From NCBI GenBank assembly GCA_902490095.1, contig CABUCQ010000028.1, positions 1-21,231 on the forward strand: a stretch of DNA of 21,231 nt. The letters are read 5' to 3'. This document shows positions 1 to 8,573 of the stretch, piece after piece. Made by a program: the position numbers and the translations under genes. Origin of the DNA: an uncultured Collinsella sp. Its GTDB lineage: Bacteria > Actinomycetota > Coriobacteriia > Coriobacteriales > Coriobacteriaceae. The notes beneath the pieces are model-generated. The model saw nothing but the letters and a program-made list of their open reading frames with translations. It was not told the origin of the DNA and searched no databases. The stretch's first letter is position 1. Every line of letters begins with the position of its first letter.

Positions 1-2
1 CG

Positions 3-3000
3 TTTGTGCAGGCGCTTCGCAAAGAGGCGGCGTTGAGCGGCACCTTTATGAAGGGGCGTTCGCTCATGCTCAACGGCGCCGTTCTGTCGATTGAGGACAG
101 CGGCTCGCGCTTCTCCAAAAACGTGACGGTTGAGGGATCGGTGCGCGGCTCGCGCGGCGACCTGTACAAGACGCACGTGGCGCTCGATATGGACGAGCAC
201 GAGGTTATCGACTACGACTGCGACTGCCCCGCCGCATACCGCTATCCCGGTATGTGTAAGCACGCTATTGCCACGGCGCTGGCGTATTTGGATGCCAGCG
301 GCGCCGAGCCCGTCGAAGGTTTGCGCACGCCGGTTCGCACGTTTACGGCGCAGCCGAAACAGCCCGCGCGCGCCGCGTCCGCCGCGCCGGCCGTCAACCC
401 CAACTTTCCCTTCCCGGCGCCCGTCCCCACGAGCCCGAGCCTTGTGGCGGCGCTTTCCGATCTTTCGGACGCGCGCATGGATGAGCTGGCGAGCATGCGC
501 CGCAAGCTTGCCGGTGCCGTTGATCCCGACGCCCCCAAAGCGGCGTTGGAGCCCTCGTTGGTGCCGTACTACAATCCGCTGTTCGCTGACCGCTTTAGCT
601 GGGCGCTCGAGTTCCGCATTCGCTGTGGATCGGTCTCCTACGTGGTCAAGGACATCGACGGCATGGCCGATGCCTACGTGCGCGGTGGCACGTTCTCGTA
701 CGGCAAAAAGCTTACATTCCTCCATGCGCCCGAGGCCTTCGACGAGGTTTCGGTGCGCCTACTCGACCTTGTTGTGGCAACGGTTGTGTATCTGAGCGAC
801 ATCACAAGTTCGCGTTCGGCGTCGTACGACTTTGCCCGCAGTGGTTTTGTTGCCGAGCGTCAGTTGCCGCTGTCCGAGCATAGCATCGTATATGTGCTGG
901 ACCTGCTGCGCGGCCAGACCATCTCCTTTGAGCCCGCCTGGTCGCGGGGGATGACGACGCATCGCACCTACGACGTGTCGGTTGAGCTGTCTCCGCAAGG
1001 GGAGGACGAGGCATCCGCTAAGCGCCCACCGCTGCTTGCCGCCAAAATCGCGCCGGCGGCTGGTGGTAGCTATGACCTGCGCCTGCCCGCCGATATGTAC
1101 TGCTTTGCGTCGGGCGATGCCGCCTACTTGGTTGACACGCGCCGCGCGCGCCGTACCGACGCTGCATTTGCTCAGCATGCCGCACCTTTTTTGTCGCGCT
1201 TGCTGCCGTGCCGTACGCCCGCCCATATTGCCGCCGAGCAGGTGGGGGAGTTCTGCCGTATGGCGCTGCCCATTTTGCGCGACTATACCGACCTTACCGC
1301 GCCCGCTGCGCTCGATGCCGTGGCGCCCGAGCCGAGCTTTGCCATGGCAATCGGCGTCGACGATGGGCTCGTGACCTGCAAGATTACGGTTACCTACGGC
1401 GACTGGTCGGCGGATCTCTTTGGCCTGGGTGCTCCGGGCAGTCCCTTTGAAGAGCAACGTCCCGGCGTGCCGCCCCGCGACGAGGTGGCGGAGTTTCGCG
1501 CTATGGATACGGCGGCCCTGTACTTCGATTTCTACGAGGGCGGTCTGGCGTTTGAGGAGCGCGATGACGCCCGCTTGTTCTGCCTGCTGACCGAGGGCCT
1601 GTCCGCCCTGTCCGAACTGGGTGAGGTCATGCTCAGCGACCGTCTGCGCCAGATCTCGGTCCGCCCCGCGCCCAAGCTCTCGGTTCGTGCGACCGTTAAG
1701 AGCAATCTGCTCGATGTCGAGCTGGGCGCGAGCGGGCTTTCGGCCGCGGACCTTGCCGTCTATCTCGATTCGTACAAGCGCCATCAAACGTTTGCGCGCC
1801 TTACGTCCGGCGACATCATTCGCCTGGACGAGGGGGCGCGCGCCGCGTTTGGCCTTGCCGAAGATCTGGGCGTCGATGCCGTCGACCTGCTCGACGGCGT
1901 GTCGCTTCCCGCGTCGAGCACCCTGTTCGTCGACAGCATGCTCGCACGCACGCCGGCGCTCGAGGCCGATCGCGACGCTGCGTTCCGCCGTACCGTCGAG
2001 CGCCTGGATACGCTCGGCAAGATGGACTTTACGGTGCCGGCATCGCTCAAGGCAACGATGCGCGGCTACCAGGTCGACGGATACCAGTGGCTCGGCTCGC
2101 TCGAACACCTGGGCCTTGGCGGCATCTTGGCCGACGACATGGGCCTGGGCAAAACGCTCCAGATGATTGCGCATATTCTGGCGCGCGTGGAGGCGGGGGA
2201 CACCAAGCCCACGCTCGTGGTATGCCCGGCCTCACTCGTGTACAACTGGACTGCCGAGCTGGAGCGCTTTGCCCCGTCGCTCGATGTGTGCGCCATTGTG
2301 GGCGCCAAGGCTCAACGCCGCGTGCAGATCGCCGGCGTGGCCGAGCATAGCGTGGTCGTGACGTCGTATGACCTTATGCGGCGCGATATCGACGAGTACG
2401 TCGAGCAGGATTTTGCCCGCGTGGTGCTCGATGAGGCACAGTACATTAAAAATCCGCTCACGCAGGTGGCGCGCGCCGCCAAGCGCCTGCCTGCCGGCGT
2501 GCGCTTTGCCCTGACGGGCACGCCCATCGAAAACCGCCTGTCCGAGCTCTGGAGCATCTTCGACTTTTTGATGCCGGGCCTTTTGGGGACGCGCGAGTCG
2601 TTTGCCAAGCGCTTTGAGAGCCCCGTCGAGCATGCCGAGGGCGATAGCGCCGCTCGCCTGCAGGCGCTCGTGTCGCCGTTTGTGCTGCGTCGCGTTAAGG
2701 AAGACGTGGTGGCCGACCTGCCCGAAAAGATCGAAGACACGGTGATGGCACAGCTTACCGGCGAGCAACGCAAGCTCTACCTGGCCAACCAGGACCGCAT
2801 CGCCCAGCAGGTGCAGCACCGCGAGGCTGGGGAGTTTAAGAAGGACAAGCTCAAGGTGCTCGCCGAGCTCACCAAGCTGCGCCAGATCTGCTGCGACCCG
2901 CGTCTGCACTACGAGGATTACAAGGCGGGGAGCGCCAAGCTCGATACGTGTATGGAGCTCGTGCACGGCGCACTCGACGGCGGGCATCGCATCCTGTTGT

Positions 3001-3452
3001 TCAGCCAGTTTACGGGTATGCTCGATATCATCGGTAAGCGCTTGGCCAAGGAGGACATCGCCTTCCTTAAGCTCACGGGCGCTTCGTCTAAGGAGAGCCG
3101 CGCCAAGATGGTCGCGCAGTTCCAAGCGGGCGAGGTTCCGGTCTTTTTGATTTCGCTCAAGGCGGGCGGCGTGGGCCTTAACCTGACGGCGGCCGACGTG
3201 GTCATCCACTACGACCCGTGGTGGAACGTGGCAGCGCAGGACCAGGCGACCGACCGCGCGCACCGTATTGGCCAGCAACATACCGTGACCGTGTACAAGC
3301 TCATCGCCAAGGACACGATCGAGGAGCGCATTATGCAGATGCAGGAGTCCAAGCGCGACCTGGTCAACAGCGTGCTCGGCGGCGACGGCATCTCGTCGGC
3401 ACTGTTCACGCGCGAGGATGTTCTGGCGCTTCTCGGCGGCGACGGGCGCTAG
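3..3452 (+). CDS. SWIM zinc finger SNF2-family DNA helicase (5' end outside window)
   Basis: This is an ATP-dependent DNA translocase of the bacterial SNF2 (RapA-like) group. Counting from the in-frame GTG at 6, a SWIM zinc finger lies at residues 72-86 (C72-x-C74-x9-C84-x-H86). A Pro/Ala-rich linker follows, then a long region that matches the bacterial SNF2-associated domain in position. The helicase core has Walker A GLGKT near 713-717 (K716), the DEAQ box at 809-812 and motif VI DRAHRIGQ at 1083-1090. The frame stays open to the window edge. SWIM/SNF2 proteins normally have a few more residues before the segment seen here, so I treat GTG-6 as internal and the gene as slightly 5'-truncated by the window. 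The partner and exact DNA process are not shown by the sequence; remodelling of protein-DNA complexes is the family expectation. It ends with no strong terminator. Confidence 0.93.
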   Translation, partial: FVQALRKEAALSGTFMKGRSLMLNGAVLSIEDSGSRFSKNVTVEGSVRGSRGDLYKTHVALDMDEHEVIDYDCDCPAAYRYPGMCKHAIATALAYLDASGAEPVEGLRTPVRTFTAQPKQPARAASAAPAVNPNFPFPAPVPTSPSLVAALSDLSDARMDELASMRRKLAGAVDPDAPKAALEPSLVPYYNPLFADRFSWALEFRIRCGSVSYVVKDIDGMADAYVRGGTFSYGKKLTFLHAPEAFDEVSVRLLDLVVATVVYLSDITSSRSASYDFARSGFVAERQLPLSEHSIVYVLDLLRGQTISFEPAWSRGMTTHRTYDVSVELSPQGEDEASAKRPPLLAAKIAPAAGGSYDLRLPADMYCFASGDAAYLVDTRRARRTDAAFAQHAAPFLSRLLPCRTPAHIAAEQVGEFCRMALPILRDYTDLTAPAALDAVAPEPSFAMAIGVDDGLVTCKITVTYGDWSADLFGLGAPGSPFEEQRPGVPPRDEVAEFRAMDTAALYFDFYEGGLAFEERDDARLFCLLTEGLSALSELGEVMLSDRLRQISVRPAPKLSVRATVKSNLLDVELGASGLSAADLAVYLDSYKRHQTFARLTSGDIIRLDEGARAAFGLAEDLGVDAVDLLDGVSLPASSTLFVDSMLARTPALEADRDAAFRRTVERLDTLGKMDFTVPASLKATMRGYQVDGYQWLGSLEHLGLGGILADDMGLGKTLQMIAHILARVEAGDTKPTLVVCPASLVYNWTAELERFAPSLDVCAIVGAKAQRRVQIAGVAEHSVVVTSYDLMRRDIDEYVEQDFARVVLDEAQYIKNPLTQVARAAKRLPAGVRFALTGTPIENRLSELWSIFDFLMPGLLGTRESFAKRFESPVEHAEGDSAARLQALVSPFVLRRVKEDVVADLPEKIEDTVMAQLTGEQRKLYLANQDRIAQQVQHREAGEFKKDKLKVLAELTKLRQICCDPRLHYEDYKAGSAKLDTCMELVHGALDGGHRILLFSQFTGMLDIIGKRLAKEDIAFLKLTGASSKESRAKMVAQFQAGEVPVFLISLKAGGVGLNLTAADVVIHYDPWWNVAAQDQATDRAHRIGQQHTVTVYKLIAKDTIEERIMQMQESKRDLVNSVLGGDGISSALFTREDVLALLGGDGR

Positions 3453-3617
3453 CCGCGCGCGGGGTGGGACTGCTGGAGTGGGCAGGACGGTCGACGCATT
3501 TTGGCCCGACCGCTTGCCTGATCCGTTATGTGTTCATTTGCAATGCCGTGGATGGTTTGTCTGCCTTTGGGCATAAGAACCATCAAGAACATTGGCACGT
3601 CAGCAAAGGAGAACATC

Positions 3618-3980
3618 ATGGCGAAATTCTTTAAGGACCCCGACGGTAAGCTCATTGCCGCCCTTGGCAACGACGTTGCAACCCCTGCCGGTTGCACGGA
3701 ACTGACCGCAAACACTGAGGACGCGGCGCACGAGAAGCACGTGCCTGTTGTCGAGACCGAGCGCGACGGTCACGTGATTCGCGCACGCGTTGGCTCGGTC
3801 GAGCACCCCAGCCTGCCCGAGCACTATATTGAGTGGATCGCCCTTGAGGCCGAGGGCCGCTTAGAGGTCCATTACCTTGAGCCCGGCATGAAGCCCGCGA
3901 CGTTTTTTGCCGGCGGTTCCAAGACCGGTACCGTCTATGCCTACTGCAACCTGCACGGGCTGTGGTCCGCGACGTTCTAG
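3618..3980 (+). CDS. Superoxide reductase (desulfoferrodoxin/neelaredoxin type)
   Basis: This 120-residue cytoplasmic protein should reduce superoxide to hydrogen peroxide without making oxygen, as in anaerobes. All ligands of the square-pyramidal iron centre are visible: H41 in EKHVP, H63 in VEHP, H69 in EHYIEW, then C110 and H113 in YCNLHG. The family's catalytic Lys next to the first His is K40. There is no N-terminal four-cysteine desulforedoxin domain, so this is the single-iron (neelaredoxin-like) class, which fits the short length. The ATG at 3618 is chosen because AAAGGAG lies just upstream and the protein then begins at the family's usual N-terminus. A longer in-frame start at 3528 has no homologous extension. 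Rubredoxin, the usual electron donor, is not encoded nearby. A hairpin with a T run follows, so it is probably monocistronic. Confidence 0.93.
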   Translation: MAKFFKDPDGKLIAALGNDVATPAGCTELTANTEDAAHEKHVPVVETERDGHVIRARVGSVEHPSLPEHYIEWIALEAEGRLEVHYLEPGMKPATFFAGGSKTGTVYAYCNLHGLWSATF

Positions 3981-4026
3981 GAGCGCGCCCCTGCTCGGGG
4001 TATCATAGCTAGCATATGCACATGCG

Positions 4027-4058
4027 AGCGCCGACTGCATCATGCGGCCGGCGCTTTT
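4027..4058 (+). terminator. Rho-independent terminator after superoxide reductase
   Basis: AGCGCCG (4027-4033) pairs perfectly with CGGCGCT (4049-4055) and runs into TTTT. It begins about 46 bases after the superoxide reductase stop and 40 bases before the next gene. If the next gene's promoter lies upstream (TATCAT at 4001-4006 is a possible -10), the hairpin could instead act as a leader attenuator. Confidence 0.55.
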
Positions 4059-4097
4059 ACTACGATTTCGATGGTTTACGACGGAAAGGGCTGAGCC

Positions 4098-6083
4098 ATG
4101 AAGCTCGCGCTTGCACAGATCGATATGCGCCTGGGTGATATTGAGGGCATTTGCGGCCGCATCGAGGACCAGGCTCGTCTGGCCCACGAGCGCGGGGTGC
4201 GCGTGCTGTGCGTTCCGGCTCCGCTCTTTATGGGCGCCATGCCCGGTGGCCTGGTGGGCGCTGCCGACTTTGAGCACGACATGCTTGCCGGCTTGACTGG
4301 TGTCGCCGAGCGCATCCAGGAGCTTGACATGATCTGCATCGTGCCCGCGGCGGTTTCGTTTGAGGGTCAGCCGCTGCTCGACTACATGATGCTCAAGGAC
4401 GGTCATGTGGTGCCGGCGCGTTCGAGCATTGCCCTGCAGCGTGGCGAGAACAACGACACGCGTTGGGCGCCGCCGGTGTTCGACGTGGACGGCGTGCGCA
4501 TCGCCGTGATTTTTGACTTGGACCGCGAACTCGAGATGTTGCCGACCGGTGTTGACCTCATTGCGTATTTCCAATTCAATGCGTTTGACATGAACGACCG
4601 CGAGACTGCCGCCATTGCCGCTGTTCGCAGCGGCGCCTACCGCAAGATCGCATCCAAGCGCAGCGTGTGGTTTGCCTGTATGGCGCCGGTCGGTGCCTAT
4701 GACGAGTCGGTGTATACCGGCGGGTCGTTTGTACTCGACGACTGCGGCCGCGTGGTGGCCCAAGCGCCGTGTTTTGAGGAGAGCCTGCTGGTTCAGGAGA
4801 TTCAACGCGGCGTGATGCTCGATGCCTTGGAAGACCACGAGCTGCCCGAGTTTCGTTCCGAGGAGTGGCTGTGGCGGGCGCTGGTGCTCGCCGTGCGCGA
4901 CAACGCCCGAGCCCACGGTGCGTCGCGTGCTGTGGTGGCACTCGAGGGTGACTTGCCGTCGTCCCTGCTGGCGGCGCTGGCCGTCGACGCTCTGGGCCCG
5001 CGCAACGTGATTGGCCTGGTGCTGGGGCGCAACCGTATCTTTACGCCGGCGCAGGAAGAGGCCGAGGCTGCCCGCTGCGCCGCCGTCCGCGCCATCGCCG
5101 AGCGTTTGCACATTCGCACCGTCGAGCGCGATGCACCGGATGCGGCGCGTGTGCTCGATCGCGACGTGTCGGCGGGCGATGCCGAGCGTCTGCGCTCGCG
5201 CACGCTGGGCCTCATGCTGGAGGACACGGCGCTCGAGCTGGGTGCGATGGCGCTGAGCCCGCTGTCCAAAACCGAGTACGCGCTGGCGGCGCCGGCGCTT
5301 TGCGGCGGCTACCAGGGCGATTACGCGCCCTTTGGCGATGTGTACCTGTCGACGCTTGAGTTTGTGGCGCGTGTGCGCAACCGCACGTCTGCCGTGGTGC
5401 CCCAAGAGCTCGTGACGCTCAACGCGGTGGAAGATTGTATGGAGCGAGTGCTGGCGCAGGCGCTCTCGACGCTCGACGGTCCGGTCGATATGCTCGACCG
5501 CGCGGCACAGCTGCTCGGCGGGCTTGAGCCGGGTGAGGTCGATGGCGCGCTCGAGGCGCACGTGGACCGCAATCGATCTTTCGACGACATCCCGATGGCC
5601 GCTGGCAAGCCTGAGGCCTGCTCGCTGCTGCTGATGCTCGTTCGACAAGGTGAGACTGCCCGCCGCATGTTGCCGATGGCGCCGATCGTCTCGGCCCGTT
5701 CGTTTGCCGAGCGTGCCTGGCCGTATATGCTCGCGTGGTCCGACCTGGGGCTTAACGGCAAGGAGCGTATGACGGTCGATTCGCTGGCGCGCGCCGAGGT
5801 GCGCCGTTTTGCTGACGAGGATACGAGCGAGCGCGTGCGAAACGAGATGATGGGCGTGCTGGGCGAGCTACTGGGTATTTCGCCCGAGCAGATGGAGGAG
5901 CTGCGCTCTGAGGACGGTCAGCGTCGTTTGCATGAGGGAATGAAAAAGTTCGAGGGCGAGGTTCAGGACGCCATCGATAAGATGATGGGCGGCCAGGGCG
6001 GACCGCAGGGTGGGCCTCAGGGTGGTCCGATGCCGCATCCGCCGGTTGATCCCCGACAGTTCCCATTCTTCTCGCAGAACTAA
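4098..6083 (+). CDS. NAD-synthetase-like protein, both active sites degenerate (probable pseudoenzyme)
   Basis: The 661 residues follow the plan of glutamine-dependent NAD synthetase: a nitrilase-type amidase domain (about 1-265), then a PP-loop synthetase domain (about 270-480). The homology is clear from the ALAQID start, a DE(S/L)VYTGGSF stretch, ALAVDALGPRNVIG, the SKTEYAL segment and the GDYAPFGDVY segment. Catalytic motifs are lost. The FPEL Glu position reads V39-P-A41-P, no Lys is found near R108 where the family has its catalytic Lys, and the nucleophile region that is normally ICED reads F139-D140-L-D. The PP-loop SGGxDS is replaced by E283-G-D-L-P-S-S289. A C-terminal extension of about 170 residues ends in GGPQ repeats and a Pro-rich tail. 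GGAAAGGG precedes the ATG. It lies directly before ruvCAB but is separated from it by 137 bases containing a separate promoter. A true NadE must presumably exist elsewhere. A regulatory or scaffold role is only a guess. Confidence 0.82.
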   Translation: MKLALAQIDMRLGDIEGICGRIEDQARLAHERGVRVLCVPAPLFMGAMPGGLVGAADFEHDMLAGLTGVAERIQELDMICIVPAAVSFEGQPLLDYMMLKDGHVVPARSSIALQRGENNDTRWAPPVFDVDGVRIAVIFDLDRELEMLPTGVDLIAYFQFNAFDMNDRETAAIAAVRSGAYRKIASKRSVWFACMAPVGAYDESVYTGGSFVLDDCGRVVAQAPCFEESLLVQEIQRGVMLDALEDHELPEFRSEEWLWRALVLAVRDNARAHGASRAVVALEGDLPSSLLAALAVDALGPRNVIGLVLGRNRIFTPAQEEAEAARCAAVRAIAERLHIRTVERDAPDAARVLDRDVSAGDAERLRSRTLGLMLEDTALELGAMALSPLSKTEYALAAPALCGGYQGDYAPFGDVYLSTLEFVARVRNRTSAVVPQELVTLNAVEDCMERVLAQALSTLDGPVDMLDRAAQLLGGLEPGEVDGALEAHVDRNRSFDDIPMAAGKPEACSLLLMLVRQGETARRMLPMAPIVSARSFAERAWPYMLAWSDLGLNGKERMTVDSLARAEVRRFADEDTSERVRNEMMGVLGELLGISPEQMEELRSEDGQRRLHEGMKKFEGEVQDAIDKMMGGQGGPQGGPQGGPMPHPPVDPRQFPFFSQN

Positions 6084-6142
6084 ACTGGGGATGGGATTCG
6101 CTGCCAACCCCGATACTTCAACTAAGCATCTTGACCCCGTTG

Positions 6143-6151
6143 TGTTATTCT
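6143..6151 (+). promoter_or_regulatory. Extended -10 element for ruvCAB
   Basis: TGT immediately followed by TATTCT gives an extended -10 (TGn-TATTCT). TTGACC at 6131-6136 lies too close to serve as a normal -35, which fits an extended -10 promoter. The predicted start point falls in the adjacent LexA-type box. Confidence 0.4.
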
Positions 6152-6165
6152 AGAACAGACGTTCG
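6152..6165. promoter_or_regulatory. Putative LexA (SOS) operator of ruvCAB
   Basis: The sequence AGAACAGACGTTCG contains GAAC-N4-GTTC, the core of the Gram-positive and actinobacterial LexA box (consensus CGAAC-N4-GTTCG), with one outer base off. It sits directly after the extended -10 and about 57 bases before the ruvC start, so bound LexA would block initiation. ruvC/ruvAB genes are known SOS targets in many bacteria. Confidence 0.7.
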
Positions 6166-6220
6166 TGAATGATGCGCGGGGCCTTGCCTTGTGCTGTGCT
6201 GGTGACGAGGGGAGGTTGGC

Positions 6221-6742
6221 TTGGTTATCTTGGGCATTGACCCCGGTTTGGCCCATACGGGTTGGGGGATTATCGAGGAGCGGCGTGGCGAGGTTCGCTG
6301 CCGTGCCTACGGTTGCATCGAGACCAGCGCGGGCAGCCCGCTCGCGGTGCGCCTGTCGCATATCGCCCGTGACCTTAAGGATGTCGTCGAGCGTTATCGA
6401 CCCGACACGGCTGCTGTCGAGAGCATCTACTTTGGCGCCAACGTTCGTTCGGCCATCCCCACGGCGCATGCCCGCGGTGCCGCGCTCGTGGCGCTTTCGG
6501 AGTGCGCGCTCGAGATTGGCGAGTACACGCCCATGCAGATCAAACAGGCTGTGGTGGGCACCGGCGCCGCGGACAAGCGGCAGGTCGCCTACATGGTACG
6601 CACGCTAACACAGCTCGACCACGACCCGCATCCCGACCATGCCGCCGATGCCCTGGCCTGCGCCATCTGCCACGTAAACCTCAGCCGCACCCGCGCACTC
6701 ACCGGTGGCGAGTTCTATCAACAGAGAGGAACCGGATACTGA
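6221..6742 (+). CDS. ruvC: Crossover junction endodeoxyribonuclease RuvC
   Basis: This is the Holliday-junction resolvase: a dimeric, Mg-dependent nuclease that nicks two opposing strands of junctions processed by RuvAB. The 173-residue length is normal. The RNase H-fold acidic residues are D7 in GIDPG, E67 in VESIYFG, and H140/D143 in the segment DHAADALA. The Asp-to-His substitution at the third position is also found in Thermus RuvC and should be active. I take the TTG at 6221 as the start because GAGGGGAGG ends five bases before it and the product then begins at the family N-terminus MVILGIDPG. Its stop TGA overlaps the ruvA ATG by one base, so translation is coupled. A LexA-type box lies upstream. 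Confidence 0.96.
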   Translation: MVILGIDPGLAHTGWGIIEERRGEVRCRAYGCIETSAGSPLAVRLSHIARDLKDVVERYRPDTAAVESIYFGANVRSAIPTAHARGAALVALSECALEIGEYTPMQIKQAVVGTGAADKRQVAYMVRTLTQLDHDPHPDHAADALACAICHVNLSRTRALTGGEFYQQRGTGY

Positions 6743-7362
6743 TGATTTCCCAGCTCCACGGAACGCTTGTCGAGGCCACGATGAGCTCGGCCGTCGTCGA
6801 TGTGTCGGGCGTTGGCTTTGAGCTCGGTATTTCGGGCAGCACTGCCGCCACGTTGCCGACGCCCGGCGGCGAGGTCCGCCTCTACACGCGTATGCAGGTG
6901 CGCGAGGACGCCATGACACTTTTCGGTTTTTCCTCAAAGGATGAGCGCACGATGTTCGACCGGCTCGTGTCCGTCTCGGGCGTTGGCCCGCGCTTGGCGC
7001 TCGCCGTGCTTTCCACCTATACCGTGGGGCAGCTGTATTCGCTGGTGATGGCCGAGGACGACAAGGGCATGGCCAAGGTACCCGGTGTGGGCAAAAAGAC
7101 AGCTCAGCGCCTGATCCTGGAACTCAAGAGCACCTTTGCCAAGGATAAGGGCTTTGTGCCGGTCGACGTGATTCCCGGCCAGGTTGCGATGCCGGTTCCT
7201 GCCGCCGCTCCTTTGGCGATCGATGATGCCCGTGCGGCACTCCTTTCCATGGGTTTTAGTCCGCAGGAGACCGATGTTGCCCTGAGCGGGTATGATGGGC
7301 AGGATATGCGTGTCGAGGACTTGCTCGGCGCGGCGCTTAAGCGACTCGGAATGGATGCGTGA
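6742..7362 (+). CDS. ruvA: Holliday junction branch migration protein RuvA
   Basis: This 206-residue DNA-binding subunit assembles as a tetramer on Holliday junctions and loads the RuvB motor. It starts [12 protein letters not shown], the typical N-terminal OB-fold entry. The paired helix-hairpin-helix motifs show as [15 protein letters not shown] and [19 protein letters not shown] flexible linker leads to domain III (about 155-206), which contacts RuvB, with the typical [11 protein letters not shown] segment. The ATG overlaps the ruvC stop by one base, with AGAGAGGA upstream. Its own TGA overlaps the ruvB ATG, completing a tightly coupled ruvC-ruvA-ruvB operon. Confidence 0.97.
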   Translation: MISQLHGTLVEATMSSAVVDVSGVGFELGISGSTAATLPTPGGEVRLYTRMQVREDAMTLFGFSSKDERTMFDRLVSVSGVGPRLALAVLSTYTVGQLYSLVMAEDDKGMAKVPGVGKKTAQRLILELKSTFAKDKGFVPVDVIPGQVAMPVPAAAPLAIDDARAALLSMGFSPQETDVALSGYDGQDMRVEDLLGAALKRLGMDA

Positions 7363-8429
7363 TGTGGGAAGCCGATGACTCTCAGGACCTGTGGGCGACG
7401 CCCGGCAACTCGCCGGCGGCATCCATGGCGCACGGCGAGCGCATGGTGGGCTCGGAGCTAACGCCCGAGGACCTCGATGTCGACCGCACTTTGCGCCCCC
7501 AGCGCCTGGACGACTACTGTGGCCAGGAGCACATCAAGCAGAGTCTGCGCGTGTTGATCGAAGCGGCGCAGAGCCGTGGCGAGACGCTCGACCACGTGAT
7601 TTTCTCGGGTCCTCCGGGCCTGGGCAAGACCACGCTGGCCACCGTTATCGCCAACGAGCTGGGCGCTCAGATCAAGACCACGAGTGGCCCTGCCATCGCG
7701 CGCACGGGTGACCTGGCGGCCATCCTTACTAACTTGCAGCCGGGTGATGTGCTGTTTATCGACGAGATCCACCGCCTCAACCGTTCGGTCGAGGAGGTCC
7801 TGTACCCCGCGATGGAGGACTTTGCCCTCGATATCGTGATTGGCAAGGGTCCGGCGGCTCGCTCGATTCGCCTGGATATTCCCAAGTTTACGCTGGTAGC
7901 GGCAACGACCCGCTCAGGCATGTTGACCGGCCCGTTGCGCGACCGCTTTGGCATTTCATATCGCCTGGATTACTACACGGTCGAGGAGCTCGCGCAGATT
8001 GTGACGCGCTCGGCGACTATCCTGGGCGTGACGATCGACCACCCCAGTGCACTCGAGATCGGCTCGCGTTCGCGCGGCACGCCACGTCTTGCCAACCGCC
8101 TGCTCAAGCGCGTGCGCGACTATGCGCAGGTGCGCGGCAACGGTCCCATTGAGCTCGATATCTGCCGTCAGGCACTCGAGTTCTTTGAGATCGACGAGCT
8201 CGGCCTGGACTGGATGGATATTCGCATTTTGGAGACGCTCGCCAAGACGTTCTCCGGTCGTGCCGTGGGACTTACGACCCTTGCCAGCGCGGTGGGCGAG
8301 GACCCGGGCACGCTCGAGGATGTCTATGAGCCCTATTTGCTGCAGTGCGGGTTGATGATTCGTACGCCGCAGGGCCGTCAGGCAACCCTTCGCACCTTTG
8401 AGCACCTGGGGATTGAACCTACCGTTTAG
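7362..8429 (+). CDS. ruvB: Holliday junction ATP-dependent DNA helicase RuvB
   Basis: This AAA+ hexameric motor drives branch migration of RuvA-bound Holliday junctions. The 355-residue product has Walker A GPPGLGKT at 83-90, Walker B LFIDEIHR (D134, E135), the sensor-1 segment AATTRSG and the arginine-finger segment GPLRDRFG near 190-197. It ends in a winged-helix DNA-binding domain closing with the TLRTFEHLG region. The N-terminus is about 25-30 residues longer than the shortest family members, with a low-conservation acidic stretch before the [12 protein letters not shown] motif. The ATG at 7362 overlaps the ruvA stop; a GTG one codon earlier is an equal alternative. No convincing T-tract terminator follows, but the next gene has its own promoter. 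Confidence 0.97.
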   Translation: MWEADDSQDLWATPGNSPAASMAHGERMVGSELTPEDLDVDRTLRPQRLDDYCGQEHIKQSLRVLIEAAQSRGETLDHVIFSGPPGLGKTTLATVIANELGAQIKTTSGPAIARTGDLAAILTNLQPGDVLFIDEIHRLNRSVEEVLYPAMEDFALDIVIGKGPAARSIRLDIPKFTLVAATTRSGMLTGPLRDRFGISYRLDYYTVEELAQIVTRSATILGVTIDHPSALEIGSRSRGTPRLANRLLKRVRDYAQVRGNGPIELDICRQALEFFEIDELGLDWMDIRILETLAKTFSGRAVGLTTLASAVGEDPGTLEDVYEPYLLQCGLMIRTPQGRQATLRTFEHLGIEPTV

Positions 8430-8506
8430 GGCGCTTTATTTTGGCGGGCTGTTGGGCTATCGCTGGGCATCGGGTAAACATATCGCCGTTCATCGGTTAT
8501 GGGCGT

Positions 8507-8533
8507 TTTACTATTGCGCGCCCGTGCTATGCT
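8507..8533 (+). promoter_or_regulatory. Candidate promoter of fhs
   Basis: TGC followed by TATGCT (8528-8533) forms an extended -10 element. TTTACT (8507-8512) is a weak -35 at 15 bases spacing. The start point would lie roughly 30-35 bases before the fhs ATG. Confidence 0.4.
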
Positions 8534-8573
8534 GAATTGGTCTTTTTCTCATTCGGTAACGAAAGGACCGCCC

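Noticed and set aside
759..2174. 471-codon minus-strand open frame inside the helicase gene
   Set aside because: Same antisense artefact; the plus strand encodes a clear SNF2 protein through the whole stretch.
3488..3512. CGGTCG / CGACCG hairpin after the helicase gene
   Set aside because: Only six pairs, a 13-base loop and no T run; not convincing as a terminator.
3861..5648. Very long open frame on the minus strand opposite the NAD-synthetase-like gene
   Set aside because: It mirrors the GC-rich third positions of the plus-strand gene, lacks a ribosome site and shows His/Arg-rich composition typical of antisense frames.
6087..6111. GGGGATGG / CCAACCCC hairpin after the NAD-synthetase-like gene
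   Set aside because: Contains an A-A mismatch and lacks a T run; too weak to annotate.
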